Source: Chloroflexota bacterium
Lineage (GTDB): Bacteria; Chloroflexota; Dormibacteria; Dormibacterales; Dormibacteraceae
Direction of reading: 5' to 3'
Assembly (NCBI GenBank): GCA_005880175.1
Contig: VBJR01000039.1
Span: 1,177-18,436, forward strand
Length of the DNA stretch: 17,260 bases
In this document: positions 1 through 7,600 of the stretch, one piece after another
How the letters are laid out: each line of letters begins with the position of its first letter
How positions within the stretch are numbered: the stretch's first letter is position 1
The notes under the pieces: model-generated
What the model saw: only the letters and a program-made list of their open reading frames with translations
Told to the model about the DNA's origin: nothing
The model's database searches: none
Translations under genes and position numbers: made by a program

Positions 1-963
1 GCGCTCGATCCTGGCCACCAGGACGTCCGCCCCCGCCCGGCCGTGCAGCAGCTGGTACGGCCCCACCGGCTCCACCCGGTCCGCCGTCACCTCGACCACC
101 GTCAGGCCCGGGTCGAGGCGCTGGCCCAGGCGTTCGGGCCGGATGCCCAGCACCGCCCGCTCCACCCCCAGCGGCCGCGGCAGCTCCACCGCGAACGCCG
201 ACGCCGCCGCCGTCTGGCCCCGCATCGCGACCGGGACCAGGTTCATGCTCGGGCTGCCCACGAACCCGGCCACGTACACGTTGGCCGGGTGCTCGTACAC
301 GCCGCGGGGCGTGCCCACCTGCTGCAGCTCCCCGTCGCGCAGGATCGCGATGCGGTCGCCCAGGGTCATGGCCTCGACCTGGTCGTGCGTCGTGCAGATC
401 ACGGTCGTGCCCAGCTCCCGGTGCAGCCGCTGCAGCTCCACCCGCCGGGCCGCGGCCACCTTCGCGTCCAGGTTGCCCAGCGGCTGATCGAGCAGGAACA
501 CGCTCGGCCGCCGGACCATGGCGCGGCCCAGCGCGACCTGCTGGCGGTGGCCGAACGACAGCTGGGGCGGCCGCCACCGCAGCAGCCGGTCGAGCTCCAG
601 GCGGCGGCCCGTGGCGCTCACCGCGCGCTCGACCTGCGGCCGCCGCTCGCCCCGGACCTTGAGCGCGAACGCCAGGTTCCGGTAGACGTCCAGGTGCGGG
701 AACAGGCCGCCCGCCGACTGGAAGACCATGGCCACGTCGCGGCTCCGCGGAGGCAGGTCGTTGACCACGCGGTCCCCGATCAGGATCCGGCCCTCGGTGA
801 CCGTGTCCAGGCCGGCGACCAGGCGCAGGGTCGTCGTCTTGCCGCTGCCCGAGGGCCCGAGCAGCACCAGGAACTCGCGGTCGCGCACGTGCAGCGTGAG
901 ATCCCGCAGGACGGTCGTCTCGCCGCGACGCTTCGTGACGTGCTCGATGCCGACCGCGGCCAT
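1..963 (-). CDS. ABC transporter ATP-binding protein (sugar/CUT1-like), partial, degenerate motifs
   Basis: This is the ATPase subunit of a probable carbohydrate-type ABC importer, acting on the cytoplasmic face of the membrane. Its 3' end lies outside the window; 321 residues are visible from the ATG at 961-963. Seen: Walker A GPSGSGKTT (residues 36-44), Q-loop MVFQ (79-82), D-loop NLD (164-166), H-loop histidine in TTHDQVEAM (H193), and a C-terminal stretch with GIRPERLG (273-280) as in TOBE-containing MalK/UgpC-type subunits. Two core motifs are unusual. The signature reads LSFGHRQQ (135-142) where the family has LSGGQRQR, and Walker B ends LLDQP (157-161) with glutamine at the catalytic glutamate position. 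ATP hydrolysis may therefore be weak or lost. A purine-rich GGGAGGG lies 17-18 nt upstream of the start, rather far for a ribosome binding site. It is divergent from the P450 gene. No permease or binding protein is visible, so the substrate is unknown. Confidence 0.88.
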   Translation of the reverse strand, partial: MAAVGIEHVTKRRGETTVLRDLTLHVRDREFLVLLGPSGSGKTTTLRLVAGLDTVTEGRILIGDRVVNDLPPRSRDVAMVFQSAGGLFPHLDVYRNLAFALKVRGERRPQVERAVSATGRRLELDRLLRWRPPQLSFGHRQQVALGRAMVRRPSVFLLDQPLGNLDAKVAAARRVELQRLHRELGTTVICTTHDQVEAMTLGDRIAILRDGELQQVGTPRGVYEHPANVYVAGFVGSPSMNLVPVAMRGQTAAASAFAVELPRPLGVERAVLGIRPERLGQRLDPGLTVVEVTADRVEPVGPYQLLHGRAGADVLVARIER

Positions 964-1031
964 CGTTCCACAAGCGTATTCCCTCCCGTCTCGCGTGCGG
1001 CGCGTCTCGATCGCCGGACCGCCGGGTTCGC

Positions 1032-1070
1032 TTGACGCGGCTTGACGGAACCGTCGCCGAACCGCATGCT
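1032..1070 (+). promoter_or_regulatory. Tandem TTGACG promoter upstream of the P450 gene
   Basis: Two TTGACG boxes at 1032-1037 and 1042-1047 are 10 bp apart. The second sits 17 bp before CATGCT (1065-1070). The same layout recurs at 3211-3249. I read the second box as -35 and CATGCT as -10; the first box would be an activator half-site or an alternative -35. Expected transcription start is near 1077, just before the P450 start codons at 1094 and 1118. It is a sequence match only. Confidence 0.55.
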
Positions 1071-1093
1071 TCTCCGTCGAGCCGCCAGGTTGC

Positions 1094-2398
1094 ATGAAGG
1101 GGGGTTCCACCAACGGCATGGGTGCCGGAGAACAGGCCGACCGGTTCACCTTCGATCCCGCCAGGGAGGGCTTCGACCCCTCCGCCCCCGGCGTGATGGA
1201 CGACCCCTATCCCTACTATGCCGTCCTGCGCGAGCGCGACCCCGTGCACCACAACGGCAGGCTCGGCATGTACTTCCTCTCGCGGTACGACGACGTGCTG
1301 GCCGCGGCGCGCGACCACACTCGCTTCGTGCGCGGCCAGCAGAGCCGGTACTACGACGACTTCGGCCCGGCGGCCCGCATCCTGGTCGGCGACTCGCTGT
1401 TCACCAAGGACCCGCCCCACCACGGGCGGCTCAAGGGCGTGATCGGGCGCGCGTTCACCCGCACGCGCGTGGACGCGCTCCGGCCCCGCATCGAGGAGCT
1501 GTGCCGGGGCCTCCTCGACGAGCTGGACCCACGGCCGGGCGGCTCCCGGTTCGACCTGGTGCGCGCGCTCAGCCAACCGCTGCCGTTCCTGGTCATCTGC
1601 GAGATCCTGGGCATCCCGACCGACGACCGCGACGACTTCCAGCGCTGGAGCGCCGACGTGGTCCCCATCATCGACCCGTTCCCGCGGCCGGCCGTCAAGG
1701 CGCGGGGCGAGGCCGCCTGCACGGCGATGGTGGACTACCTGATGCTGCTGCTCTACGACCGGCGCCGCATGCTGCGCGCCGGCGCCCGCCCGCCCGGCCT
1801 GCTCACGTCGCTGGTGGAGCTGGCCGAGGGCGGCGAGCAGATCAGCTCCAGCGAGCTGATCATGCTCTGTGGCACGCTCGTGATCGCGGGTATCGAGACG
1901 GTGACGAACCTCATCTGCTGCACGGTGCGGGCCCTCCTGGAGCACCCGATCCAGCTGGAGGCGCTGCGGCTGCACCCCGAGCTGTACGCCAACCTGGCCG
2001 ACGAGGCGCTGCGCTATTACCCGACCGGCCAGTACACGCCGCGGGAGACCGCCGAGAACGTGGTCCTGTCGGGCACGAGCATCCCATCCGGCTCCCGGGT
2101 GGTCCTGCTCCGCGGCTCCGCCAACCGCGATGGGCGGCGCTTCGCGAACCCCGACGAGTTCGACCTGCGCCGGCCCAACATCGCGGACCACCTCGGGTTC
2201 GGCGACGGGCCCACGTTCTGCATCGGCGCGGGCCTGGCCCGCATCGAGGTGCAGGTGGCCATCCGGCAGCTGCTGGAGCGGCTCACGCCGGTGCGGATCA
2301 CGCGCTGGGTGCAGCGTCCGAGCAAGCTCATCTGGGGCCCTGGAGAGGTCGAGTTGGAATACGCCTGTACGGGCCTTTACCGTTCTGTCCGAACTTGA
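1094..2398 (+). CDS. Cytochrome P450
   Basis: This is a soluble bacterial heme-thiolate monooxygenase of 434 residues, a usual length for the class. Seen: a DPPHHGRLKGVIGRAFT segment (106-122) typical of the C-helix region, the I-helix oxygen-activation motif AGIETVT (265-271, with E where D is more common), the ExxR pair E304/R307 in EALRYYP, and the heme-binding loop FGDGPTFCIG (369-378) with cysteine C376 as iron ligand. All key residues are present, so it should be active. The substrate cannot be read from sequence. The start is ambiguous: ATG 1094 lies 24 nt after the putative -10, but ATG 1118 is preceded by a purine run (AAGGGGGG, 1097-1104) at a plausible ribosome-binding distance. 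It needs ferredoxin and reductase partners, which are not in the window. It is followed by the P-loop kinase after 79 nt. Confidence 0.95.
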   Translation: MKGGSTNGMGAGEQADRFTFDPAREGFDPSAPGVMDDPYPYYAVLRERDPVHHNGRLGMYFLSRYDDVLAAARDHTRFVRGQQSRYYDDFGPAARILVGDSLFTKDPPHHGRLKGVIGRAFTRTRVDALRPRIEELCRGLLDELDPRPGGSRFDLVRALSQPLPFLVICEILGIPTDDRDDFQRWSADVVPIIDPFPRPAVKARGEAACTAMVDYLMLLLYDRRRMLRAGARPPGLLTSLVELAEGGEQISSSELIMLCGTLVIAGIETVTNLICCTVRALLEHPIQLEALRLHPELYANLADEALRYYPTGQYTPRETAENVVLSGTSIPSGSRVVLLRGSANRDGRRFANPDEFDLRRPNIADHLGFGDGPTFCIGAGLARIEVQVAIRQLLERLTPVRITRWVQRPSKLIWGPGEVELEYACTGLYRSVRT

Positions 2399-2467
2399 CA
2401 GCGCACGGCCGGGGCCCCTCGCGCACAATATCCGACTCGATGGCGGGGCTGGACCCTGGGCCGTCGC

Positions 2468-2472
2468 GGAGG
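2468..2472 (+). promoter_or_regulatory. Ribosome binding site deciding a TTG start
   Basis: GGAGG lies 5 nt before TTG 2478. No ATG or GTG in this frame lies between the P450 stop and the P-loop at about 2592, so this site fixes the kinase-like gene start at a TTG codon. Confidence 0.6.
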
Positions 2473-2477
2473 CGCAG

Positions 2478-3203
2478 TTGACGACACCTGACTCACGTTC
2501 ACGCAGCAACCACACCCAGGGAGCCGAGCCAGCCGGCGACGCGGAGGACGATCAAGCCGCAGCAAGGCCGTTCGTCGTCGAGTTCGCCGGGACGCCGCGC
2601 GCGGGCAAGACGACGGCGCTGCGCCGCCTGCGGCCGTGGCTGGAGGCGCGCGGCCACCGGGTCGGCGTGGTCGAGGAACGGGCCCGTCACTGCAAGGTGC
2701 CGTACAAGCGCCATCCCGACTTCAACCTGTGGACCGCGAGCGCCACCGTCGCCGAGATCCTCCAGGCCCGGTACGCCGGCCACGACGTGCTGCTCGTGGA
2801 CCGGGGACCGTTCGACGCGCTGACGTGGATGGACTGGTACCGGCGCATCGGCCTGCTGCCGGACGACGAGCACCGGGCCATCCAGGGCTATCTGGGCGGT
2901 CCCACGCTGGCCAGGATGATCGACCTGGTCGTGATGATGACGGTGGACCCGGCAGAGGCGCTCCACCGCGAGCTCGCGGGCGGGCGGCCGCACACGCCGG
3001 GGCCGATCATCAACTCGGCGACGCTGCACACGATCAACGACGCCATCGACGCCGTCGCGCGCAGCCGTCCCGACTTCCGCGTCGAGCACCTGGACACGAC
3101 ACTGACGGACGAGTTCGCGACGTTCGCCCACGTGTCAGAGCTCGTCGCGACCTGCCTGCGCATGTCCTCGCGCGCCTTCGCACAGGAGCTGATCGGAACG
3201 TAG
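2478..3203 (+). CDS. P-loop nucleotide kinase-like protein (thymidylate kinase-like/AAA_33-like)
   Basis: Read from TTG 2478 this gives 241 residues. The open frame extends upstream into the P450 gene, but only the TTG has a ribosome binding site (GGAGG, 5 nt away). Seen: a polar, probably disordered N-terminus (1-30), then beta-strand plus Walker A FAGTPRAGKTT (36-46), and a second strand ending in DVLLVDRGPFDAL (103-115), where D108-R109 match the Walker B/DR position of thymidylate and deoxynucleoside kinase-like folds. A basic region around HRELAGGRPHT (163-173) could be a lid. This supports an ATP-dependent phosphotransferase of the small-kinase class. Whether the acceptor is a nucleotide is not shown by the sequence. 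It lies 79 nt after the P450 and just before the promoter of the primase-HD gene, so co-transcription with the P450 is possible. Confidence 0.72.
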   Translation: MTTPDSRSRSNHTQGAEPAGDAEDDQAAARPFVVEFAGTPRAGKTTALRRLRPWLEARGHRVGVVEERARHCKVPYKRHPDFNLWTASATVAEILQARYAGHDVLLVDRGPFDALTWMDWYRRIGLLPDDEHRAIQGYLGGPTLARMIDLVVMMTVDPAEALHRELAGGRPHTPGPIINSATLHTINDAIDAVARSRPDFRVEHLDTTLTDEFATFAHVSELVATCLRMSSRAFAQELIGT

Positions 3204-3210
3204 CGCAAGT

Positions 3211-3249
3211 TTGACAGCGCTTGACACCGCGTCCAAGCGCTGGCATGCT
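3211..3249 (+). promoter_or_regulatory. Tandem TTGACA promoter of the primase-HD gene
   Basis: TTGACA occurs at 3211-3216 and again at 3221-3226, 10 bp apart. The second box is followed by exactly 17 bp and CATGCT (3244-3249). Box spacing and the -10 sequence are the same as at 1032-1070, while the spacer sequences differ. The ATG at 3271 would follow a leader of only about 15 nt. The first TTGACAGCGC decamer also occurs once at 2395-2404, without a second box. Confidence 0.62.
3215..3242. repeat. Perfect 9-bp inverted repeat inside the promoter (operator-like)
   Basis: CAGCGCTTG (3215-3223) and CAAGCGCTG (3234-3242) are perfect inverted copies separated by 10 nt. They overlap the second TTGACA box and reach to one base before the -10 box. 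This position suits a repressor operator. It lies 12 nt after the stop of the kinase-like gene, so it could instead form a weak terminator stem. Confidence 0.55.
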
Positions 3250-3270
3250 GAACCGGATCCATCGGCTGTC

Positions 3271-4422
3271 ATGCAGGCCGAGTTCGCCCTGCCCGCAGGT
3301 TCGCAGTGGCTGCCTTCCACACATGATCGCTCAACATCGCCCCCGCGTCGGGCCGACGACTGGGTGAACGCGCTCGAGGTGCTCCAGCGGATCATCGAGC
3401 GCCACGACCTGCAGGACGAGACATTCACGCTGGTTTCCCACCGCACGAGCATCGGCTGGCGCGTGCGTCATCCGTCGGCCGAGGACCGCATCGAGCACCT
3501 GTCGTCCACCGAGGCGGCGGCGGAGAACCGGCGCCCGCGGGGCGCGCGCGTACAGGGCCGGGCCCTCCTCCGCTTCGGCATGCGCGACCTGGACGGCTAC
3601 CGGTCGCATCCCGACCACGTGGTCTCCATCTCGTCGCGGCTGGGCGGCGCCCGCCAGCGGGGCCACCTCGCGCTGATGGACCTGCACCTGGACGAGTTCG
3701 TCCCGCGCGACCGCCTGCTGGGCGCGATCAGCGCGCTGTGCGAGGAGCGCGCCGCCTGGCTGCTGCGCACCGACCGCCACTACCACGTGTACGGCGACTT
3801 CCTGCTCGACCAGGACGAGTGGATGCGCTGGAACGTGCGGTTCCAGATGTCCCTGGCCCTGGCCGACGCGCGCTACGTCGGCCACTCCCTGCTGTGGGGT
3901 TGCAACCTCCTTCGCCTCAACGCCGGGGCGCTGCACCAGATCCGCGTGCCCAGCACCCAGCCGGACGGGACCGCGGCGCCTCCGGGCCCGCTCGCGACCG
4001 CCGCCGTCCAGCTCGCCCAGCGCCGCCACACCCGGCAGCTGCGGCGGGGCGGCGGCCTCGTCGTCGAGCACCTGCGCGAGGTCGCCGAGCTGGCCACCGC
4101 CATCCACGCCGAGTGCGCCGCCCGCGGGATCGGGCTCGACGACGTCACGGCGGAGCAGGTGTATGCGTGCGGCTACCTGCACGACTGCCTGGAGGACACG
4201 AACACGGACTTCGAGGACGTCGTGCGCGTGGCCGGGGCGCGGGTCGCGTACCTGGTCGGGCAGGTCAGCATGGACAAGCGCCTGCCGATGCGGGCCCGGC
4301 GGGCGGCGTACAACCGGCAGATCGCGCGGGCCAGCCTGGCGGCCCGCATCGTCAAGCTCGCGGACCTGCTCTCGAACCTGCGCGGCCTGACCGGCCAGGA
4401 GGGGCGAGCCACCAGCGGCTGA
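3271..4422 (+). CDS. Primase-like (AEP, 1D-like) domain fused to RelA/SpoT-type HD hydrolase domain
   Basis: The start is taken at ATG 3271, because upstream in-frame codons lie in the promoter; no clear ribosome binding site is seen, and 383 residues result. The C-terminal half (about 255-383) is an HD phosphohydrolase of the RelA/SpoT/MESH1 kind: H267 in VVEHLREVAELA, HDCLEDT (304-310) with the metal-binding HD and the ED pair, and VKLADLLSN (361-369). Members cleave (p)ppGpp or related nucleotides; no synthetase domain follows. The N-terminal half resembles archaeo-eukaryotic primases: acidic motif ALMDLHLDEF (134-143), RTDRHYHVYG (166-175) as the s-x-H strand, and ADARYVGH (198-205) with the third acidic residue D199. 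The HD call is firm and the primase call moderate. The frame probably shifts near 4400 and continues to 4514. It follows its own tandem TTGACA promoter. Confidence 0.72.
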   Translation: MQAEFALPAGSQWLPSTHDRSTSPPRRADDWVNALEVLQRIIERHDLQDETFTLVSHRTSIGWRVRHPSAEDRIEHLSSTEAAAENRRPRGARVQGRALLRFGMRDLDGYRSHPDHVVSISSRLGGARQRGHLALMDLHLDEFVPRDRLLGAISALCEERAAWLLRTDRHYHVYGDFLLDQDEWMRWNVRFQMSLALADARYVGHSLLWGCNLLRLNAGALHQIRVPSTQPDGTAAPPGPLATAAVQLAQRRHTRQLRRGGGLVVEHLREVAELATAIHAECAARGIGLDDVTAEQVYACGYLHDCLEDTNTDFEDVVRVAGARVAYLVGQVSMDKRLPMRARRAAYNRQIARASLAARIVKLADLLSNLRGLTGQEGRATSG

Positions 4423-4514
4423 TGCGGCGTCAGCTCGTCGGGACGAGCGCCTACAACGAGGCGCGGGACCTCATCCACCAGTGGCGGGCGAAGTTGCGGC
4501 ACTCGGTCCGGTAG
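4401..4514 (+). other. Out-of-frame C-terminal tail of the primase-HD gene (suspected frameshift)
   Basis: After the HD core the annotated frame stops at 4422. The -1 frame reads on from the GGGG run at 4401-4404 to a TAG at 4512-4514, encoding about 35 residues including RQLVGTSAYNEARDLIHQW. Nearly every codon in it ends in G or C, as in the true genes of this window, and it forms a plausible amphipathic helix. One added G in the GGGG run would join it to the main frame. A GGG codon can also re-pair one base back here, so ribosomal slippage is possible but less likely than an indel or sequencing error. Confidence 0.5.
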
Positions 4515-4517
4515 CGA

Positions 4518-4536
4518 GCCGGCGGAGCCCGCCGGC
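4518..4536 (+). terminator. GC-rich hairpin after the primase-HD gene
   Basis: GCCGGCGG (4518-4525) and CCGCCGGC (4529-4536) form a perfect 8-bp stem with a 3-nt loop, starting 3 nt after the TAG at 4512-4514. There is no T-tract. Its position directly after 4514 rather than after 4422 gives mild support to 4514 as the real gene end. The remaining bases up to 4677 form the upstream region of the next gene. A CTGACA (4551-4556) and a TAGGGT (4579-4584) are present but 22 bp apart, so no convincing promoter can be called. Confidence 0.4.
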
Positions 4537-4677
4537 CGGCCGCGCCCGCGCTGACAGGCGCGAGCAACCGGCCGGCGCTAGGGTCCAGCCGTGTGCCGCC
4601 GTTCGGCCAGGCGGGCCCCACGCATCGGTCGTGCGGCGGTACCAGTCATTCCGACACGCGGTAGGGCGAGGTGGGCG

Positions 4678-7600
4678 ATGAGCGCCGACTACGGCAACGG
4701 CAGTGCGCCCGGCGGCCGGGAGCACCGCTCGAACGGGTGGAGCGTCCTGCCGATCGACCGGCTGTTCGATCTCCCGGCGGCGATCGAGCTGCCCGGCGAC
4801 CACCGGGAGATCGAGCAGCTGGTGACGCGGGGGCACCACGCCGAGGCGGCGACCGCCATCGCCGGCCTCGGCCCCCGGTCCCGCGTGGACCGGGAGCGGG
4901 CCGCCCGGGCCCAGGCCATCTGCCTCATGCGCGCCGGTGACCCGCAGCGCGCCGACCTGGTGCTGCGGTCGGCCACGCGCACCGCCGCGACCGCGTGGTT
5001 CCGGGCGTGCTCCCTGGTCCGCCTGGGCTGCCTGGTGGACGCCGCCGACGAGGTCGTGTGGACCGGTGAGCGCGTCCCGCTGCTCGGGAGCCGGCGCCGC
5101 GCCGCCCGGACCCTGCTCGGGATGCTCGGCCGGCCCCTGCCGCCCTGGCTGGTCGATCCCGTCCGCGACGGCGCCCTGAGCACGACCCCGCGCCCGTCGC
5201 CGCCGCCCTACCTGACCAGCTTCTTCTACCCGACGCGGCCCGACGTGCCGCCGGCGTTCGAGGACGCGGCCATCGCCGTCCAGCGCGGCCGCTACGACCA
5301 GGCCGCCCGCCTGCTGATCGACTCCCATCCGCGCTCGTCCCGGGTCGCGCGGCAGCTCGCCATCAGGATCGCCGAGTGCTGGCTGCTCGCCGGCGAGCCC
5401 GAGGCGGCGGCGGCCTGGCTGCACCACCGGCCGACCGCCGACGGCGCCTGGGCGCTGCTCTGCGCGCGCGTGCACCAGGACCGGCTGGACGAGGCGCTGG
5501 CGCAGCTGGTCGCGTCCGGTCCCTGCCCGAGGGCCTGGAGCAGCTGCGGGGCCACCCGTTCCTCGATCCCCGCCGGGCCCAGGACGCCGGCTACCGGCGG
5601 TTCGCGGACAAGGTCGTCCGCGAGGTCCGCCAGGGCGAGCCGGGCGCGGTCGAGCTGGTCGTCCAGCGGGTCGAGGCGCAGTGCGCCGGCCTCCCCGACG
5701 AGGCCGCCCGCAGCGTGCTGCTCCCGATGTACGAGGCCGCGGTGCGCGTCTGGTCGGCCCCCAGCCTGGCCGAGCGCGGGCTGGATCTCGCGCTGGCGCG
5801 GCCGGAGCTGCTCGGCAGCGACGAGGCGGCGTACTCCCGCGCGCTGCTGTTCGCGACCACGTGCGAGCGGCTGTCCCGGCTCCGCGCCGAGCTCCACGCG
5901 CTGGCCGGCCTGGTCGAGGACGACGCGACCCGGTTCGCGTGCTGGATGGCTTCCGCCAAGGCCAGCCTGGTCCTCGGCGACCTGGCCGGCATCAAGCGGG
6001 ACGCGGCCTACGCCCGCCACGCCGCCGCCTCGGACGCCGACCGGAACCGCGCCCGGCGAATGCGCCGGGCCGCCCACTGGCTGGCGCCGGAGGACGGGCC
6101 GCGCATCTCGCAGTGGCAGCTCCGGCCGCTGCACCACCTGCTGCCTCTGGCCGTCGCCGGGCGTCTCGAGGACCGCGACAGCACGTTCCAGGCGGAGCTG
6201 GAGGAGCGCGGCGCGGTGCTCGCCAGCCTGGACGCGGTCCTCCGCCAGACGCCGCCCTCGATCGCCGGTGCCCACGTGGTGGCGCAGGCGGCGCTTGAGG
6301 CGTGGGAGGACGCGCGGCGGACGCCCGGCGGCCGGAACGGCGTGCGGCCGGAGCAGCTGCCGCGCCTGCTGGCCCCCGCGTCGCCTCACCGGCCGGTCCC
6401 GTCTCTGGTCGAGGCGGCGCCGGCGCTCGGCGACGTGGTGACGATCCCGGCGGCCGAGCGCCTGACGCTGGAGCAGTGCTTCGTGGACCGCTGGGCGCTG
6501 CTCCCGGACGCGGCGCCGTTCCGCGGTCGCCAGTGGTTCGGGTCGGACACGGCGCACCGCCAGTACCAGCGCGGCCGCCAGGAGCTCGACGCCCGGGCCG
6601 CGTACAAGGCGTTCGAGGAGGCCTGGCTGATCGAGCCCAACTCCCGGCCGGCCACCCAGGGCCTGATCCTCGGCTGGGGCCGGCGTCTGGCCGAGAAGCC
6701 GGGGCGCCGGCACGTGCTCGAACACCTGGCGCGCATCCTCGACCAGATCAAGGGCCGCGAGGTGGAGGCCGCGCTCGCCTACACGACGCTCGCCGCCCAC
6801 GCGGACGTCCACGGCGGCCGGCGGGCGGCGCTGGAGCGGGCCGCCGCCGCGCTCGAACGCCGCGTGCGCCGCCAGCCCTGGACGCGCGCCCGCAACGCCG
6901 AGATCGCCATCCGGCTGGAGCTGGGCGACGTGGTGGCGGCCGGCGACGCCGCGTGGACCGAGTCCCAGCTGTTCCTGCCCGGCAGCGGGGACAGCAAGCG
7001 GTACGCGCTGCTCGCGGCCGCGCTGTGGGAGCGGGCGCGCGACCCCGGGCGGCTGCTGGGCGAGAGCGTGCGGGAGGCCCGGCAGCACGCCGTCCATCCC
7101 GAGCTGACGAACCGGGAGGCCGTGGAGTACGCGGTCGCGACCACCGGCCGGCTGGTGGCCCTGACCGACCTCACGCTCGACGAGGACGCCCTCGAGGACC
7201 TGTGGCTGGCCTGCCGGGGCGACGAGGACGACCTCTGCCGGTTCCTGGAGAAGCAGGGCACGCGGCCCGTGGACCCGCGCCCGCACTACCTGCGGTTCCT
7301 GGCCCGCAAGCTCGTCGCCGTGGACCCGGCCGCCGCGGCCCGGATCGACAGCATGTTGGCCCACCAGCGGCCGCCGGATCCGCCCGGGATCGCCTGGCTG
7401 CGCCTGGCCGCCGCCGACCTGATCGCGCTGGACCCCCTGGAGGAGGTGGCGACCCCGCAGAAGCAGCTCGCCGCGGTGCGCCTGCGCGAGTGCATGGCCG
7501 TGCTCCGCCAGTGCGCCCGGCACGACGAGGTCGCCTACTCCACGTTCGCCACCGCGGTGAAGGACGCGCTGGCGGCGCTGTTCGACGTGCGCGAGGCCGA

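Noticed and set aside
2395..2430. TTGACA ... CACAAT as promoter of the kinase-like gene
   Set aside because: The spacer is 23 bp, and no -10 is found at 16-19 bp.
2130..2477. Longer N-terminus for the P-loop kinase gene, starting inside the P450
   Set aside because: The extra residues are a shadow of the P450 frame. TTG 2478 has a well-placed GGAGG.
1042..2481. 479-residue plus-strand frame over the P450
   Set aside because: It is an Arg/Pro/Ala-rich shadow; the P450 frame has all heme and ExxR motifs.
4551..4584. CTGACA ... TAGGGT as promoter of the five-gene operon
   Set aside because: The 22-bp spacer is too long, and no tandem TTGAC boxes as at 1032 and 3211 are present.
5515..5525. 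Programmed -1 ribosomal frameshift in the TPR gene
   Set aside because: CGG-TCC-CTG offers no proper slippery heptamer, and no ordered downstream structure was evident by eye. An indel is simpler.
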